64,000 bases of DNA from NCBI RefSeq assembly GCF_014649735.1, contig NZ_BMTP01000003.1, positions 186,001 through 250,000 of the forward strand, read 5' to 3'. Every line of letters begins with the position of its first letter. Within the stretch, counting starts at the first letter, position 1. The translations under genes and the position numbers were made by a program. The notes beneath the pieces were generated by a model, which worked only from the letters and a program-made list of their open reading frames with translations, did not search any database and was not told the DNA's origin. Source of the stretch: Streptomyces lavendofoliae (GTDB taxonomy: Bacteria > Actinomycetota > Actinomycetes > Streptomycetales > Streptomycetaceae). Shown in pieces: positions 9,363 to 17,991 of this stretch.

Positions 9363-10510
9363 GGGGCACCTCCTCCGTCGTTGCCGTCCTGGTACTGCTT
9401 ACTGATCGTATCCACGCGTCGGGAAATCGGCTGGTTCCCCTTCTCTGCCCTGTGGACGAGTGTCACCTCTCACAGGGATCGTAGAGGCGCCCTCCAGACA
9501 GTGTCCCGCACCTGGCGCGCACCCTGGAGGAGTGGGTGGGGCGGGAAGAAGTTCCCTGTTCCGCCCGCGCGTCCCGGGCCGTGTCGTGCCCTCGTGCGCT
9601 CGTCCCCTCTGTGGCGTCCTGTCCTCTGTGTCCTGTGTGTTCTGTGTGTCGTGTGTGTCGTGCCTTCCGTGTCGCGTGTCTCGTCGCCTGGGGGCTTCTC
9701 CGTCGTGCGTGGCGTGCCTCCCCGTGTCGGCTTACTGGGCGGGGCTTCGTGTGGCGTGCTTCCTGTGTGGTGCTTCCTGTGTGGTGCGTCCTGTGTGGTG
9801 CGTCCTGTGTCCCGCGTGGGTCTCGGGCGGCGGTGGGGGCGGGGCGGGGTCGTGGGGCTCCGGTGGGGCTTCGGCGTGCCGGGTGGGGCGGGGCCCGCGC
9901 CGTGGGAGCGGGGGCCTGTGACGGGTGTTCCGGCGTCGGCCGCCGCCCCGCCGCTGTCCGCCGGCCGCGTGCCGGGGTGGCGTGCCGGGGTGACGGGGCG
10001 GCGGGCCCAGGTGATGCCGCCCGCTCGTGTCGGCCGTGGTTCGTGATGTTGCCGTGTCTGTGTTCGGGTGTCTGTGTGCGGTCTCCTGTTCGTTGACCGG
10101 GCGTGCGCCTGGTGTCCCTGGTGCGCCTGGTGTGTGTGGGGCTTGTGCGGGTGTCGGGTGCGGAGGCGCCGGTGTGGCGGGGCGCGGATGCGGACGTGAG
10201 GACGCGGAGCGCTCTCCTCCGGGGCCTGTCGTGTTCGGTGACGCGGGGGTCTCCGGATGGGCCGCCGGTTGACGTCGACCCGGGCCGGCGGTGCGCGTGG
10301 CCGGTCGCCGCGGGCTGTGCGGATGCCGGTCGGACGGGTCGCCGTTCCTCCCCTCCCCTCCCTTCTTTCCCCCTCCCTCCCCTCTCTGTTCGCCCGCGGG
10401 GTGCCCGAAACAAACGGATGTGAATCCACCTCCGGTGGCGTGCTAATCTTCAGATGTCGCCAGGGGGACGCACCGGAAAAACGGTGGGAAACCAAGCGGC
10501 AACACCCAAT
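9363..10510. other. Gene-free spacer, strongly T/G-skewed
   Basis: About 1.15 kb between the fhaA start and tRNA-Leu. On the plus strand it is dominated by imperfect TG-rich words (TGTGT, CCTGTGTGGTGC and variants, clearest at 9620-9830 and 10040-10150), with far fewer A residues than the flanks. Several long overlapping open frames exist on both strands. Their translations are only Arg/His/Thr/Pro-rich or Val/Cys-rich runs without domain-like sequence, so I do not call genes. The fhaA promoter must lie at the left end. No hairpin terminator is evident. Confidence 0.6.
10344..10388 (+). repeat. Polypyrimidine tract
   Basis: About 45 consecutive C/T residues on the plus strand, made of repeated CCCTCC/CCCTTC words. 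Such uninterrupted polypyrimidine-polypurine DNA with mirror-like symmetry can form triplex DNA in general. It lies about 120 bp before tRNA-Leu; no function is shown. Confidence 0.75.
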
Positions 10511-10597
10511 GCGCGGGTGGCGGAATAGGCAGACGCGCTGGATTCAGGTTCCAGTGCCCGAAAGGGCGTGGGGGTTCAACTCCCCCCTCGCGCACCA
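10511..10597 (+). tRNA. tRNA-Leu (anticodon CAG), CCA encoded
   Basis: An 87-nt class II tRNA. The 7-bp acceptor stem pairs GCGCGGG (10511-10517) with CTCGCGC (10587-10593), followed by discriminator A and encoded CCA. The anticodon stem-loop is CTGGA-TTCAGGT-TCCAG with anticodon CAG, and the T-arm is GGGGGTTCAACTCCCCC. The long variable arm (TGCCCGAAAGGGCG) is typical of leucine tRNAs. It reads CUG, the most used leucine codon of high-G+C genomes. No integrated element borders it here. Confidence 0.97.
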
Positions 10598-10603
10598 CCG
10601 AGA

Positions 10604-10631
10604 CGGGTGGCATCGATCACGATGCCACCCG
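10604..10631 (+). terminator. Terminator of tRNA-Leu
   Basis: Perfect 12-bp stem (10604-10615 with 10620-10631) and ATCA loop, starting 7 bp after the CCA end and followed by TTCTC. Confidence 0.85.
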
Positions 10632-10695
10632 TTCTCGCGTTTCCCGGGCCCGTTCCGCCGGCGTGTGTGAGGAAGCTCTCACGGCCGTCGAGCCG

Positions 10696-11121
10696 TCAGA
10701 CGCCGTCGTTGTAGCGGAGCAGGTACGCGGCGAACCGGGCGAGGTCCTCGGTGGACCAGTCGGCGAGGCGTTCCCGGTAGGCCGCGCGGCGGCCGGCGTG
10801 GGTGGCGGACAGGACCCGGCTGCCGGCCGACGTGGGGTGGAGCACCTGGACCCGGTGGTCGGCCGGATCGGGGCGGCGCTCGACGAGGCCCATCTTCTCC
10901 AGGGCGGCCATCTGCCGGCTGACGGTCGATTTGTCCAGCAGGTAGCGGGCGGCCAGGTCCGTGGCGCGGCAGCCGCGCTGGGCGGCGATGTGCGTCAGCA
11001 GCGTGTACGAGATGAGCGACAGCTCCGGGTGGAGCCGCGCGGCCGTGGCGCGGGCGCGGCGGGCGAACGCCGTCAGCTCGCGCTGGATGGTGTCGACCGC
11101 CTCGTCGCGTCCGGTTGACAT
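10696..11121 (-). CDS. MarR-family transcriptional regulator
   Basis: A 141-residue protein with the MarR winged-helix fold: SLISYTLLTHIAAQRGCRATDLAARYLLDKSTVSRQMAAL forms the recognition region and LVERRPDPADHRVQVLHPT the beta-wing with the conserved DxRxxxxxLT-like motif. MarR proteins are dimeric and often respond to phenolic or other small ligands. It stands alone, convergent to tRNA-Leu. The next gene on the plus strand (DUF2252, 11393) is divergent, so the approximately 270-bp gap between them may contain its operator; no clear palindrome was found. The ATG at 11121 is followed by a typical helical N-terminus. Effector unknown. Confidence 0.88.
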   Translation of the reverse strand: MSTGRDEAVDTIQRELTAFARRARATAARLHPELSLISYTLLTHIAAQRGCRATDLAARYLLDKSTVSRQMAALEKMGLVERRPDPADHRVQVLHPTSAGSRVLSATHAGRRAAYRERLADWSTEDLARFAAYLLRYNDGV

Positions 11122-11392
11122 GCGGACACCTCCGTGCTGTACGTGCGGGCTCCGTGCTGCCCGGCCCTGCCCCGTGCGGCCCGACGTGCACGGGCACGGA
11201 CGGGTACCGCGGGCGCGCCGCGTCATGTGCGGGACGGGGCCGGTGCGGTGGCCGCCGCGGTCGTGGCCGCGGTGGTGTCCGCCGGCGTGGGCGTGGTGGG
11301 TCCCGGAGGGGTTGTCCACAGGCCAGGGACGGCCGGTGCGAGGCGGAGGTACCGTCTGGGGCAACGGGCGATGCTGAACAGGGGTGGGTCGT

Positions 11393-12844
11393 ATGGGCGA
11401 CATCCGGACGGAGACGCCGGCGCGGCGCGGGACCGGTGGTGGCGGCGCGCGCATACCGGAGGTGCCGGGATTCGGCACCGTGGACCGCGTCCGGGGTACC
11501 GGGGAGTCGCCCAAGACGCGGGGCAAGGCGCTCAGGGAGCGGGTGCCCCGGTCGTCGCACGACGCGCTGGGCCCGGCGGCCGACGGGCGGCCCGACGCGG
11601 TGCGCGCGGTGGAGGAGTCCAGCCGGGGCCGGGTGGCCGGGCTGACGCCGATACGGGTGGGGCGGATGGCGGCCACGCCGTTCGCGTTCCTGCGCGGTTC
11701 CGCCGGGCTGATGGCGCACGACCTGGCGCGGACGCCGGTCACCGGCGTCGGCGCCCAGATATGCGGGGACGCGCACGCGGCGAACTTCGGGCTGTACGGC
11801 GATGCGCGCGGCCGTCTCGTGATCGACCTGAACGACTTCGACGAGACCGTGACCGGTCCCTGGGAGTGGGACCTGAAGCGGCTGGCGACGTCCCTGGTGC
11901 TGGCCGGGCGGGAGGCGGGGGCGGACGAGGACGTCTGCCGCGCGGCGGCGTTCGACACGGTGGGCGCCTACCGCCGGACCATGCGGCTGCTCGCCAGGCT
12001 GCCGGCGGCCGACGCCTGGAACGCGATCGCGGACGAGGAACTGGTGTCCTACACCGACGCGCGGGATTTGCTGGGCACCCTGGAGCGGGTGGCGGAGAAG
12101 GCGCGGGGCAACACCAGCGCCCGGTTCGCCGCCAAGGCGACGGAGGAGTGCCCGGACGGCGGGCGGCGCTTCGTGGACGCGCCGCCCGTGCTGCGCCGCG
12201 TGCCGGACGCGGAGGCCGCCGCGGTCGCCGCCTCGCTGGGCGAGTACGTGGAGACGCTGCCGGAGGACCGGCTGCCGCTGCTCGCGCGGTACGCCATCCA
12301 CGACGTGGCGTTCCGGGTGGTGGGCACCGGGAGCGTGGGGACGCGTTCGTACGTGGTGCTGCTGCTGGACCACCGGGGCGAGCCGCTGGTGCTCCAGGTG
12401 AAGGAGGCGCGGCCCTCGGCCCTGGTGCCGTACCTGCCGGAGGTGGGTTTCGCCGTGCCGGAGGTGGCGCACGAGGGGCGTCGCGTGGTCCTCGGGCAGA
12501 AGCGCATGCAGGTGGTCAGCGACAACCTGCTGGGCTGGACGACGGTCGGGGGAAGGCCCTACCAGGTGCGGCAGTTCCGCAACCGCAAGGGGAGCGTGGA
12601 CCCCGCCGCCCTCTCGGCCGGCCAGGTCGACGATTACGGGCGGATGACCGGCGCCCTGCTGGCCCGGGCGCACGCGCACAGCGCGGACCCGCGGCTCGTC
12701 GCCGGCTACTGCGGCAAGAACGAGGAGCTGGACGAGGCCATGGCCCGCTTCGCCGTGGCGTACGCGGACCGTACGGAGGCGGACCACGCCGATCTCCTGG
12801 CGGCGGTCAGGAGCGGCCGCATAGCCGCCGAGCTGGGGGTGTGA
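11393..12844 (+). CDS. DUF2252 family protein
   Basis: A 483-residue protein of the DUF2252 family, recognised by RGSAGLMAHDLA near the N-terminus, CGDAHAANFGLYGDARG followed by VIDLNDFDETVTGPWEWDLKRLA, and the C-terminal YGRMTGALLARAHAHS. The GDxHxxNF and DxxDFD motifs resemble the catalytic segments of kinase-like phosphotransferases (APH/PI3K fold), so an ATP-dependent phosphotransferase activity is plausible but unproven. The ATG at 11393 is preceded by AGGGGTGG; a GTG three codons earlier is also possible. The gene is divergent from the MarR gene and lies 33 bp before the J-domain gene on the same strand. Confidence 0.85.
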   Translation: MGDIRTETPARRGTGGGGARIPEVPGFGTVDRVRGTGESPKTRGKALRERVPRSSHDALGPAADGRPDAVRAVEESSRGRVAGLTPIRVGRMAATPFAFLRGSAGLMAHDLARTPVTGVGAQICGDAHAANFGLYGDARGRLVIDLNDFDETVTGPWEWDLKRLATSLVLAGREAGADEDVCRAAAFDTVGAYRRTMRLLARLPAADAWNAIADEELVSYTDARDLLGTLERVAEKARGNTSARFAAKATEECPDGGRRFVDAPPVLRRVPDAEAAAVAASLGEYVETLPEDRLPLLARYAIHDVAFRVVGTGSVGTRSYVVLLLDHRGEPLVLQVKEARPSALVPYLPEVGFAVPEVAHEGRRVVLGQKRMQVVSDNLLGWTTVGGRPYQVRQFRNRKGSVDPAALSAGQVDDYGRMTGALLARAHAHSADPRLVAGYCGKNEELDEAMARFAVAYADRTEADHADLLAAVRSGRIAAELGV

Positions 12845-12877
12845 CGGGTCGGGGCCCGTCGCCCGTACGCTGGTCGG

Positions 12878-13711
12878 GTGACGACCCCGAACGATGACGT
12901 GACCGGTGCCCCGACCGCCGACGCGACCGACGCGGCCGAACGCCCCGAGGCGCGGCTGGAGCGGGCGGTGCGCGCGGCGGAGCAGGCGCTGATCGAGTTC
13001 GAGATCGCGGTGGAGACGTTCCGGGTGGAGGTGGAGAACTTCTCCCGGCTGCACCACCAGAAGCTCGGCCCGATGTACGCGCGCCTCGACGAGCTCGACG
13101 CGCTGATCGCGGAGGCCAGGGCGGCCCGTACCGGCGATCCGGAGGACGTGGCGCGGGCGCAGTCGGCGCGGGCGCTGGTGATGCCGATGCCGGGGGTCGA
13201 CGAGCTGTTCGGCGGCTGGATGGACGCCGACGGCCTGTCGCCCGAGGCCGCCGCGATGCTCACCGACCGGCCGGTGCAGCCGCCCAAGCGGGTGCGGCCG
13301 AGCGACGAGGCGCGCAAGCTGTACCGCGAGCTGGCCCGCAAGGCGCATCCGGACCTGGCACGCGAGGAGGGCGACCGGCAGCGCCGCGAGGAGTTCATCA
13401 CGCGGGTCAACGCCGCGTACGGGCGCGGTGACGAGGCACTGCTGCGGGAGCTTTCCGAGGAGTGGGCGGCGGGCCCCGCGCCGGTGACCCCCGAGCTCAG
13501 CGAGAGCGAGGAGCTGTACGCCAGGCTGGAGTGGCTGGCCCGGCGCAAGGAGCTGCTGACCGTGGTGGCGCGGGACCTGGAGGACAGCGCGATCGGCGCG
13601 ATGCTCCGCATGGCGCCCGACGACCCGGACCGGCTGCTGGAGGAGATCGCCGAGCAGTTGCTGGCGCAGGTCGCCGAGCGCGAGGCGGAGCTGGCCGGGC
13701 TCGCCCGGTAG
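12878..13711 (+). CDS. J-domain-like protein
   Basis: A 277-residue, highly charged and mainly helical protein. The middle region (about residues 148-190) reads like a J domain: EARKLYRELARKAHPDLARE with the HPD tripeptide needed to stimulate DnaK ATPase, then FITRVNAAYGRGDEALL. N-terminal residues 25-90 look coiled-coil-like (heptads rich in Ala, Leu and Glu). It lacks the Gly/Phe and zinc regions of DnaJ, so it would be a type III J protein. GTG start. It lies 33 bp after the DUF2252 gene and may be co-transcribed. Client unknown. Confidence 0.75.
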   Translation: MTTPNDDVTGAPTADATDAAERPEARLERAVRAAEQALIEFEIAVETFRVEVENFSRLHHQKLGPMYARLDELDALIAEARAARTGDPEDVARAQSARALVMPMPGVDELFGGWMDADGLSPEAAAMLTDRPVQPPKRVRPSDEARKLYRELARKAHPDLAREEGDRQRREEFITRVNAAYGRGDEALLRELSEEWAAGPAPVTPELSESEELYARLEWLARRKELLTVVARDLEDSAIGAMLRMAPDDPDRLLEEIAEQLLAQVAEREAELAGLAR

Positions 13712-13816
13712 CCGTGGTGCAGTAGCGTCGGGAGGTAATCCCTGAGCCGGGCGGGACCGCGCGGCGGGTCCGCCGACGCCGGCCGACGAGTCCACCGATG
13801 AGAGAAGGCCTGACCC

Positions 13817-14161
13817 ATGAACTTCGCACCGCTGCCCTCCGTGGACGCCGCGTCGGTGCCGGCCGACGGACTGGTGCTGGACGTCCGCGAGGACGACGAA
13901 TGGGCGGCCGGGCACGTCGAGGGCGCGCTCCACGTGCCGATGAGCGACTTCGTGGCCCGGTTCGGTGAGGTCACCGAGGCGGTCGCCGACGGTCGCCGCG
14001 CCTATGTGATGTGCCGGGTCGGCGGCCGGTCGGCCCAGGTGACGCAGTACCTGGTCCAGCAGGGCATCGACGCCGTGAACATCGACGGCGGCATGCTCGC
14101 CTGGGAAGGCGCCGGCCGCCCCATGGTCACCGACGACGGCTCCTCCGCCTTCGTCCTGTAG
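13817..14161 (+). CDS. Rhodanese-like sulfurtransferase domain protein
   Basis: A single-domain rhodanese of 114 residues with LDVREDDEWAAGHVEGALHVP at the N-terminus and the active-site loop CRVGGRS, whose Cys is the predicted persulfide-forming residue. It ends GGMLAWEGAGRPMV, as usual in the family. Possible roles are sulfur transfer or cyanide/persulfide detoxification; the substrate cannot be told. GAGAGAAGG lies upstream of the ATG. It is separated from the J-domain gene by 105 bp and convergent with paaE. Confidence 0.9.
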   Translation: MNFAPLPSVDAASVPADGLVLDVREDDEWAAGHVEGALHVPMSDFVARFGEVTEAVADGRRAYVMCRVGGRSAQVTQYLVQQGIDAVNIDGGMLAWEGAGRPMVTDDGSSAFVL

Positions 14162-14162
14162 T

Positions 14163-14195
14163 CCGGCGCCCGGTGCGGGCCGCACCGGGCGCCGG
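14163..14195. terminator. Hairpin terminator between rhodanese gene and paaE
   Basis: Perfect 15-bp stem (14163-14177 with 14181-14195) with a 3-nt loop, starting 2 bp after the rhodanese stop. The convergent paaE ends at 14331, so it mainly serves the rhodanese gene. Confidence 0.8.
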
Positions 14196-14330
14196 GGTCG
14201 CCGGGGTCGCCGGGTGCGGCCCGCCGGGCACCTGGCCGGGGCGGGAACGCCGCCGTGCGGGATGTGGCCGGGGCTCGGTGCCGAGAAGGTTCCGTGCCCC
14301 GCCCGGTACCTGACGGCCCGTCATCGTGAC

Positions 14331-15392
14331 TCAGCGGTCGAAGTCGAGCTCCACTTCCGGGGTTACCGGGTGCGACTGGCACGCCAGGACGTACCCCGCG
14401 TCGGTCTCCTCGCTCTCCAGGGCGTAGTTGCGGTCCATCCGGACCTCACCGGTGACCAGGAAGGCGCGGCAGGTGCCGCAGACACCGCCCTTGCAGGCGT
14501 ACGGGGCGTCGGACCGGCCGCGCAGCACCGTCTCCAGCAGCGACTCCCCCTCCCGCACCGGCCACGAGCCGGACCGGCCGTCCAAGGTCGCGGTGAGCGT
14601 GGCGTGCGCGGGTGCCGAAGCCGTCCGTACGGCGGTGGGCGCCGAGCCGTCGTCCACATGGAAGATCTCCTGGTGGATGCGTCCGCGGTCCACGCCCAGG
14701 CTCCGCAGCGCCCGTTCGGCGCCGACGACCAGGCCGAAGGGCCCGCACAGATACCAGCCGTCCACCTCGTCCACCGGCAGCAGCGCCGGGAGCAGCGCGG
14801 TCAGCCGCTCCTGGTCCAGCCGCCCGGAGGGCAGCCCGGACTGCTGCTCCTCCCGCGACAGCACGGTCACCAGCTGGAACCGGCCGGGGTAGCGGTCCTT
14901 CAGATCGGCCACCTCCTCGAGGAACATCGTCGAGGCCGCCGTACGGTCACTGCGCACCAGGCAGAACCGGGCTTCCGGTTCGCGGGCCAGCAGGGTCGAG
15001 GCCATCGACAGCACGGGGGTGATCCCGCTGCCGCCCACGACGGCCGCGAAGTGGCCGGGGCGCGGAGGCAGGAGGAACCGGCCCATCGGCTCCATGACCT
15101 CGACCATGTCGCCGACCTGGAGTTCCTTGAGCGCGTACGTGGAGAACTCGCCGCCCTCGACCAGCCGGATGCCGACCCGCAGCAACGGGTCCTCGCCCTC
15201 GGGTGCGGCGGGGGAGCAGATCGAGTACGTACGGCGGACCTCTTCGCCTTCCGCGCTCCGGCGGCGCAGGGCGAGGTGCTGACCGGGGGTGTGGCGGAAG
15301 GTCTCGCGCAGCTCGGGCGGCACCGCGAAGGTGACGGCGACCGAGTCGTCCGTGAGCTGCTCGACCTCACTCACCCGGAGCGGGTAGAACAT
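14331..15392 (-). CDS. paaE: Phenylacetyl-CoA epoxidase reductase subunit PaaE
   Basis: A 353-residue flavin reductase that passes electrons from NADPH to the PaaABCD oxygenase. The N-terminal ferredoxin-reductase domain has the FAD motif RRTYSICS and the nucleotide-binding GGSGITPVLSMA. The C-terminal plant-type 2Fe-2S domain has the cluster cysteines in ACKGGVCGTC and a final Cys in LACQSHPV. It is the last gene of paaABCDE, starting directly after the paaD stop. The product of the complex is the ring-1,2-epoxide of phenylacetyl-CoA (family knowledge). Confidence 0.95.
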   Translation of the reverse strand: MFYPLRVSEVEQLTDDSVAVTFAVPPELRETFRHTPGQHLALRRRSAEGEEVRRTYSICSPAAPEGEDPLLRVGIRLVEGGEFSTYALKELQVGDMVEVMEPMGRFLLPPRPGHFAAVVGGSGITPVLSMASTLLAREPEARFCLVRSDRTAASTMFLEEVADLKDRYPGRFQLVTVLSREEQQSGLPSGRLDQERLTALLPALLPVDEVDGWYLCGPFGLVVGAERALRSLGVDRGRIHQEIFHVDDGSAPTAVRTASAPAHATLTATLDGRSGSWPVREGESLLETVLRGRSDAPYACKGGVCGTCRAFLVTGEVRMDRNYALESEETDAGYVLACQSHPVTPEVELDFDR

Positions 15393-15908
15393 CTACAACT
15401 CCTTGAAGTGGTCGAACGGTTCACGGCAGGCGGTGCAGCGGCGCAGGGCCTTGCACGCGGTGGAGGAGAAGCGGCTCAGCAGTTCCGTCTCGGTCGAGCC
15501 GCAGTGCGGGCAGCGGATGGCCAGGGTGACCGGCACGGGGCCGGAGCCGGTGGCGCTCGTGCCCTGGTGGCGGGGCGGCGCTATGCCGAACTCCGCGAGC
15601 TTGCGGCGGCCCTCCGCGCTGATGTCGTCGGTCGACCAGGCGGGGGAGAGGACCGTGACGACGGAGACGTCCGCCACGCCGTGGTCGCGCAGTACGCGCT
15701 CGATGTCCGAGGACATCGCCTCCACGGCGGGGCAGCCGGTGTACGTGGGGGTCAGTTCGACCGTCACCCGGCCGGGGGCGAGGACCCGCACCCCGCGCAG
15801 AACGCCGAGCTCCTCCAGCGTCAGGACGGGCAGCTCGGGGTCGGGGACGGAGCCGGCCAGCCGGCTCAGCTCCTCCTCCAGCACCGTCATGTCCGCCGTG
15901 CCGGTCAC
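15393..15908 (-). CDS. paaD: Phenylacetyl-CoA epoxidase subunit PaaD
   Basis: A 171-residue protein of the MIP18/DUF59 family. The N-terminal part (PDPELPVLTLEELGVLRGV, TPTYTGCPAVEAM) matches the SufT/MIP18 fold, and a C-terminal zinc-ribbon-like segment holds Cys pairs CPHC and CTAC. PaaD is thought to assist Fe-S cluster assembly for PaaE. The GTG at 15908 overlaps the paaC stop by 4 nt and has GGGAG seven bases upstream; an ATG six codons inside (15890) is a weaker alternative. Confidence 0.93.
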   Translation of the reverse strand: MTGTADMTVLEEELSRLAGSVPDPELPVLTLEELGVLRGVRVLAPGRVTVELTPTYTGCPAVEAMSSDIERVLRDHGVADVSVVTVLSPAWSTDDISAEGRRKLAEFGIAPPRHQGTSATGSGPVPVTLAIRCPHCGSTETELLSRFSSTACKALRRCTACREPFDHFKEL

Positions 15909-16639
15909 CACGACGCTCCCGGGTGGCTGCGGTGCAGGTGCTGCATCTCCGCCAGCATCCGCCCGAAGCTCTCGGTGTGCAGACCCTGGCGGCCCGCCCC
16001 GGCGCTCCACGCTCCCGTGCGGGGACCGTCCGGCACGGTGAGGGTGGCCCGCTCCAGGACCGCCGAGACCGAGGCCAGCCAGTCGGACTCGAGCTCGCGC
16101 CAGTCGACGTCCAGGCCCTCCACCGGCTGGAACAGCTCGCCCGTGAACCGCCACAGGGCCGTGCAGGCCCGGCTCATCCGCTCGTGGCTCTCGGCGGTGC
16201 CGTCGCCCAGCCGCAGCGTCCACTGCTCGGCGTGGTCCTGGTGGTAGGCGACCTCCTTGACCGCCTTGCCCGCCAGGCCGGTCAGCGTGCCGCCCTCCCC
16301 GTCGCCGCCGGCCGCCGCCAGCCGGCCGTACAGCAGCCGCTGGTAGGTGGAGAAGTAGAGCTGCCGCGCGATGGTGTGGGCGAAGTCGCCGTTGGGCTGC
16401 TCGACCAACTGGACGTTGCGGAACGCCCGCTCCTCGCGCAGGTACGCCAGCTCGTCCTCGTCACCGACGAGGGAGAGCAGCACCCGGGCCTGGCCGAGCA
16501 GGTCCAGCGCGATGTTGGCCAGCGCGACCTCCTCCTCCAGGACGGGGGCGTGCCCGGCCCACTCCCCCAGCCGGTGCGACAGCACCAGCGCGTCGTCGCC
16601 GAGGGCGAGCGCGGCGGCGGTCGGCACGGTGGCGGTCAC
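15905..16639 (-). CDS. paaC: Phenylacetyl-CoA epoxidase structural subunit PaaC
   Basis: A 244-residue ferritin-like helical protein, the structural partner of PaaA in the multicomponent oxygenase. Typical segments are LSHRLGEWAGHAPVLEEEVA, NIALDLLGQARVLL and KEVAYHQDHAEQWTLRLGDG. PaaC keeps the di-iron fold but not the complete metal site (family knowledge). The GTG at 16639 overlaps the paaB stop (GTGA), matching the coupling seen through the whole operon. Confidence 0.95.
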   Translation of the reverse strand: MTATVPTAAALALGDDALVLSHRLGEWAGHAPVLEEEVALANIALDLLGQARVLLSLVGDEDELAYLREERAFRNVQLVEQPNGDFAHTIARQLYFSTYQRLLYGRLAAAGGDGEGGTLTGLAGKAVKEVAYHQDHAEQWTLRLGDGTAESHERMSRACTALWRFTGELFQPVEGLDVDWRELESDWLASVSAVLERATLTVPDGPRTGAWSAGAGRQGLHTESFGRMLAEMQHLHRSHPGASW

Positions 16640-16923
16640 AGGTTCTTCACCCCTTCCGGGACCTCGTAGAACGTGGGGTGCCGGTAGGGCTTGTCGGCGG
16701 ACGGCTCGAAGAACGGGTCCTTCTCGTCGGGCGAGGAGGCGGTGATCTCCGTGGACGGCACCACCCAGATGGAGACGCCCTCGCTGCGGCGCGTGTACAG
16801 GTCCCGTGCGTTGCGCAGGGCCATCTGCGCGTCCGGCGCGTGGAGGCTTCCCGCGTGCGTGTGGGACAGCCCGCGGCGCGAGCGCACGAACACCTCCCAC
16901 AGCGGCCAGTCGCTGGTCGTCAT
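16636..16923 (-). CDS. paaB: Phenylacetyl-CoA epoxidase subunit PaaB
   Basis: A small 95-residue subunit, starting [20 protein letters not shown] and ending in EVPEGVKNL, the usual PaaB length and pattern. It bridges PaaAC heterodimers in the oxygenase (family knowledge). Its ATG overlaps the paaA stop by 4 nt. Confidence 0.95.
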   Translation of the reverse strand: MTTSDWPLWEVFVRSRRGLSHTHAGSLHAPDAQMALRNARDLYTRRSEGVSIWVVPSTEITASSPDEKDPFFEPSADKPYRHPTFYEVPEGVKNL

Positions 16924-17873
16924 GCCGTCGCCTCCCCGTGCTTCGCCGCGTACGCCGCCGCGGCCTCCCTGACCCAGGCGCCGTCCTCATGGGCGCGGCG
17001 GCGCTGGGTGATGCGCTGTTCGTTGCAGGGCCCGTTGCCCTTGAGGACGTCCCAGAACTCGGTCCAGTCGATCGGGCCGAAGTCGTAGTGCCCGCGCTCC
17101 TCGTTCCACCGGAGATCCGGGTCGGGGAGGCTGAGGCCCAGGGCCTCCGCCTGCGGGACGCAGATGTCGACGAACCGCTGGCGCAGCTCGTCGTTCGAGT
17201 GCCGCTTGATCTTCCACGCCATGGACTGCTCCGAGTGCGAGGACTCGTCGTCCGGCGGGCCGAACATCATCAGCGACGGCCACCACCAGCGGTTCACCGC
17301 GTCCTGGGCCATCGCGTGCTGCTCGGGCGTCCCGCGCGAGAGGGCGAGGAGCGATTCGTACCCCTGGCGCTGGTGGAACGACTCCTCCTTGCAGATCCGC
17401 ACCATCGCGCGGGCGTACGGACCGTAGGAGCAGCGGCACAGCGGGACCTGGTTGGTGATCGCCGCGCCGTCCACGAGCCAGCCGATGGCGCCGACGTCGG
17501 CCCAGGTCAGCGTGGGGTAGTTGAAGATGGAGGAGTACTTCTGGCGACCGGTGTGGAGCTTGTCGAGCAGCTCGTCCCGGCCGGTGCCGAGGGTCTCGGC
17601 GGCGCTGTACAGATACAGGCCGTGCCCCGCCTCGTCCTGCACCTTGGCCATCAGGATCGCCTTGCGCCGCAGCGACGGCGCGCGCGTGATCCAGTTCGCC
17701 TCCGGCTGCATGCCGATGATCTCGGAGTGGGCGTGCTGGGCGATCTGGCGCACGAGGGTGGCGCGATACGCCTCCGGCATCCAGTCGCGCGGCTCGATCC
17801 GCTCGTCCGCGGCGACGGCGGCGTCGAACGCCGCCTGGTACGCCTCCTGCGTGTCCGCAGTCACTGCCGTCAT
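16920..17873 (-). CDS. paaA: Phenylacetyl-CoA 1,2-epoxidase catalytic subunit PaaA
   Basis: A 317-residue di-iron oxygenase subunit that epoxidises the aromatic ring of phenylacetyl-CoA. Metal-ligand segments are visible: [18 protein letters not shown] and [15 protein letters not shown], the two ExxH-type motifs of the ferritin-like site. The sequence covers the whole family length. It is the first gene of paaABCDE. A palindromic operator lies 11 bp before the ATG (17885-17902), so transcription is probably controlled by the TetR protein encoded at 24475. Confidence 0.96.
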   Translation of the reverse strand: MTAVTADTQEAYQAAFDAAVAADERIEPRDWMPEAYRATLVRQIAQHAHSEIIGMQPEANWITRAPSLRRKAILMAKVQDEAGHGLYLYSAAETLGTGRDELLDKLHTGRQKYSSIFNYPTLTWADVGAIGWLVDGAAITNQVPLCRCSYGPYARAMVRICKEESFHQRQGYESLLALSRGTPEQHAMAQDAVNRWWWPSLMMFGPPDDESSHSEQSMAWKIKRHSNDELRQRFVDICVPQAEALGLSLPDPDLRWNEERGHYDFGPIDWTEFWDVLKGNGPCNEQRITQRRRAHEDGAWVREAAAAYAAKHGEATA

Positions 17874-17884
17874 CGGGCCCCCTA

Positions 17885-17902
17885 CCGACCGATCGTTCGG
17901 TT
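17885..17902. promoter_or_regulatory. TetR-type operator before paaA
   Basis: The 18-mer CCGACCGATCGTTCGGTT, a near-palindrome around CGATCG, sits 11 bp upstream of the paaA start. Its exact reverse complement occurs at 22877-22894 between paaN and the dehydrogenase gene. A shared, exact 18-bp site at two paa promoters is strong internal evidence for one repressor. Confidence 0.8.
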
Positions 17903-17991
17903 GAATGACTTCAATGGTGAGTCGGTGGCCCGTATGGTGTCAACCCTGTGGATAACTCCGACTCATCGATGGGGAACGGGAACGGGGCGGG

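Noticed and set aside
9463..10495. Two long overlapping minus-strand open frames (316 and 341 codons) and several plus-strand frames in the spacer before tRNA-Leu
   Set aside because: Translations are low-complexity Arg/His/Thr/Pro or Val/Cys/Ser runs with no domain-like sequence. They overlap each other in different frames, as expected from skewed high-G+C DNA with few stops.
10511..10631. tRNA-Leu as attachment site of an integrated element
   Set aside because: No integrase gene is adjacent and no partial copy of the tRNA 3' end was noticed nearby. The downstream sequence is a normal terminator.
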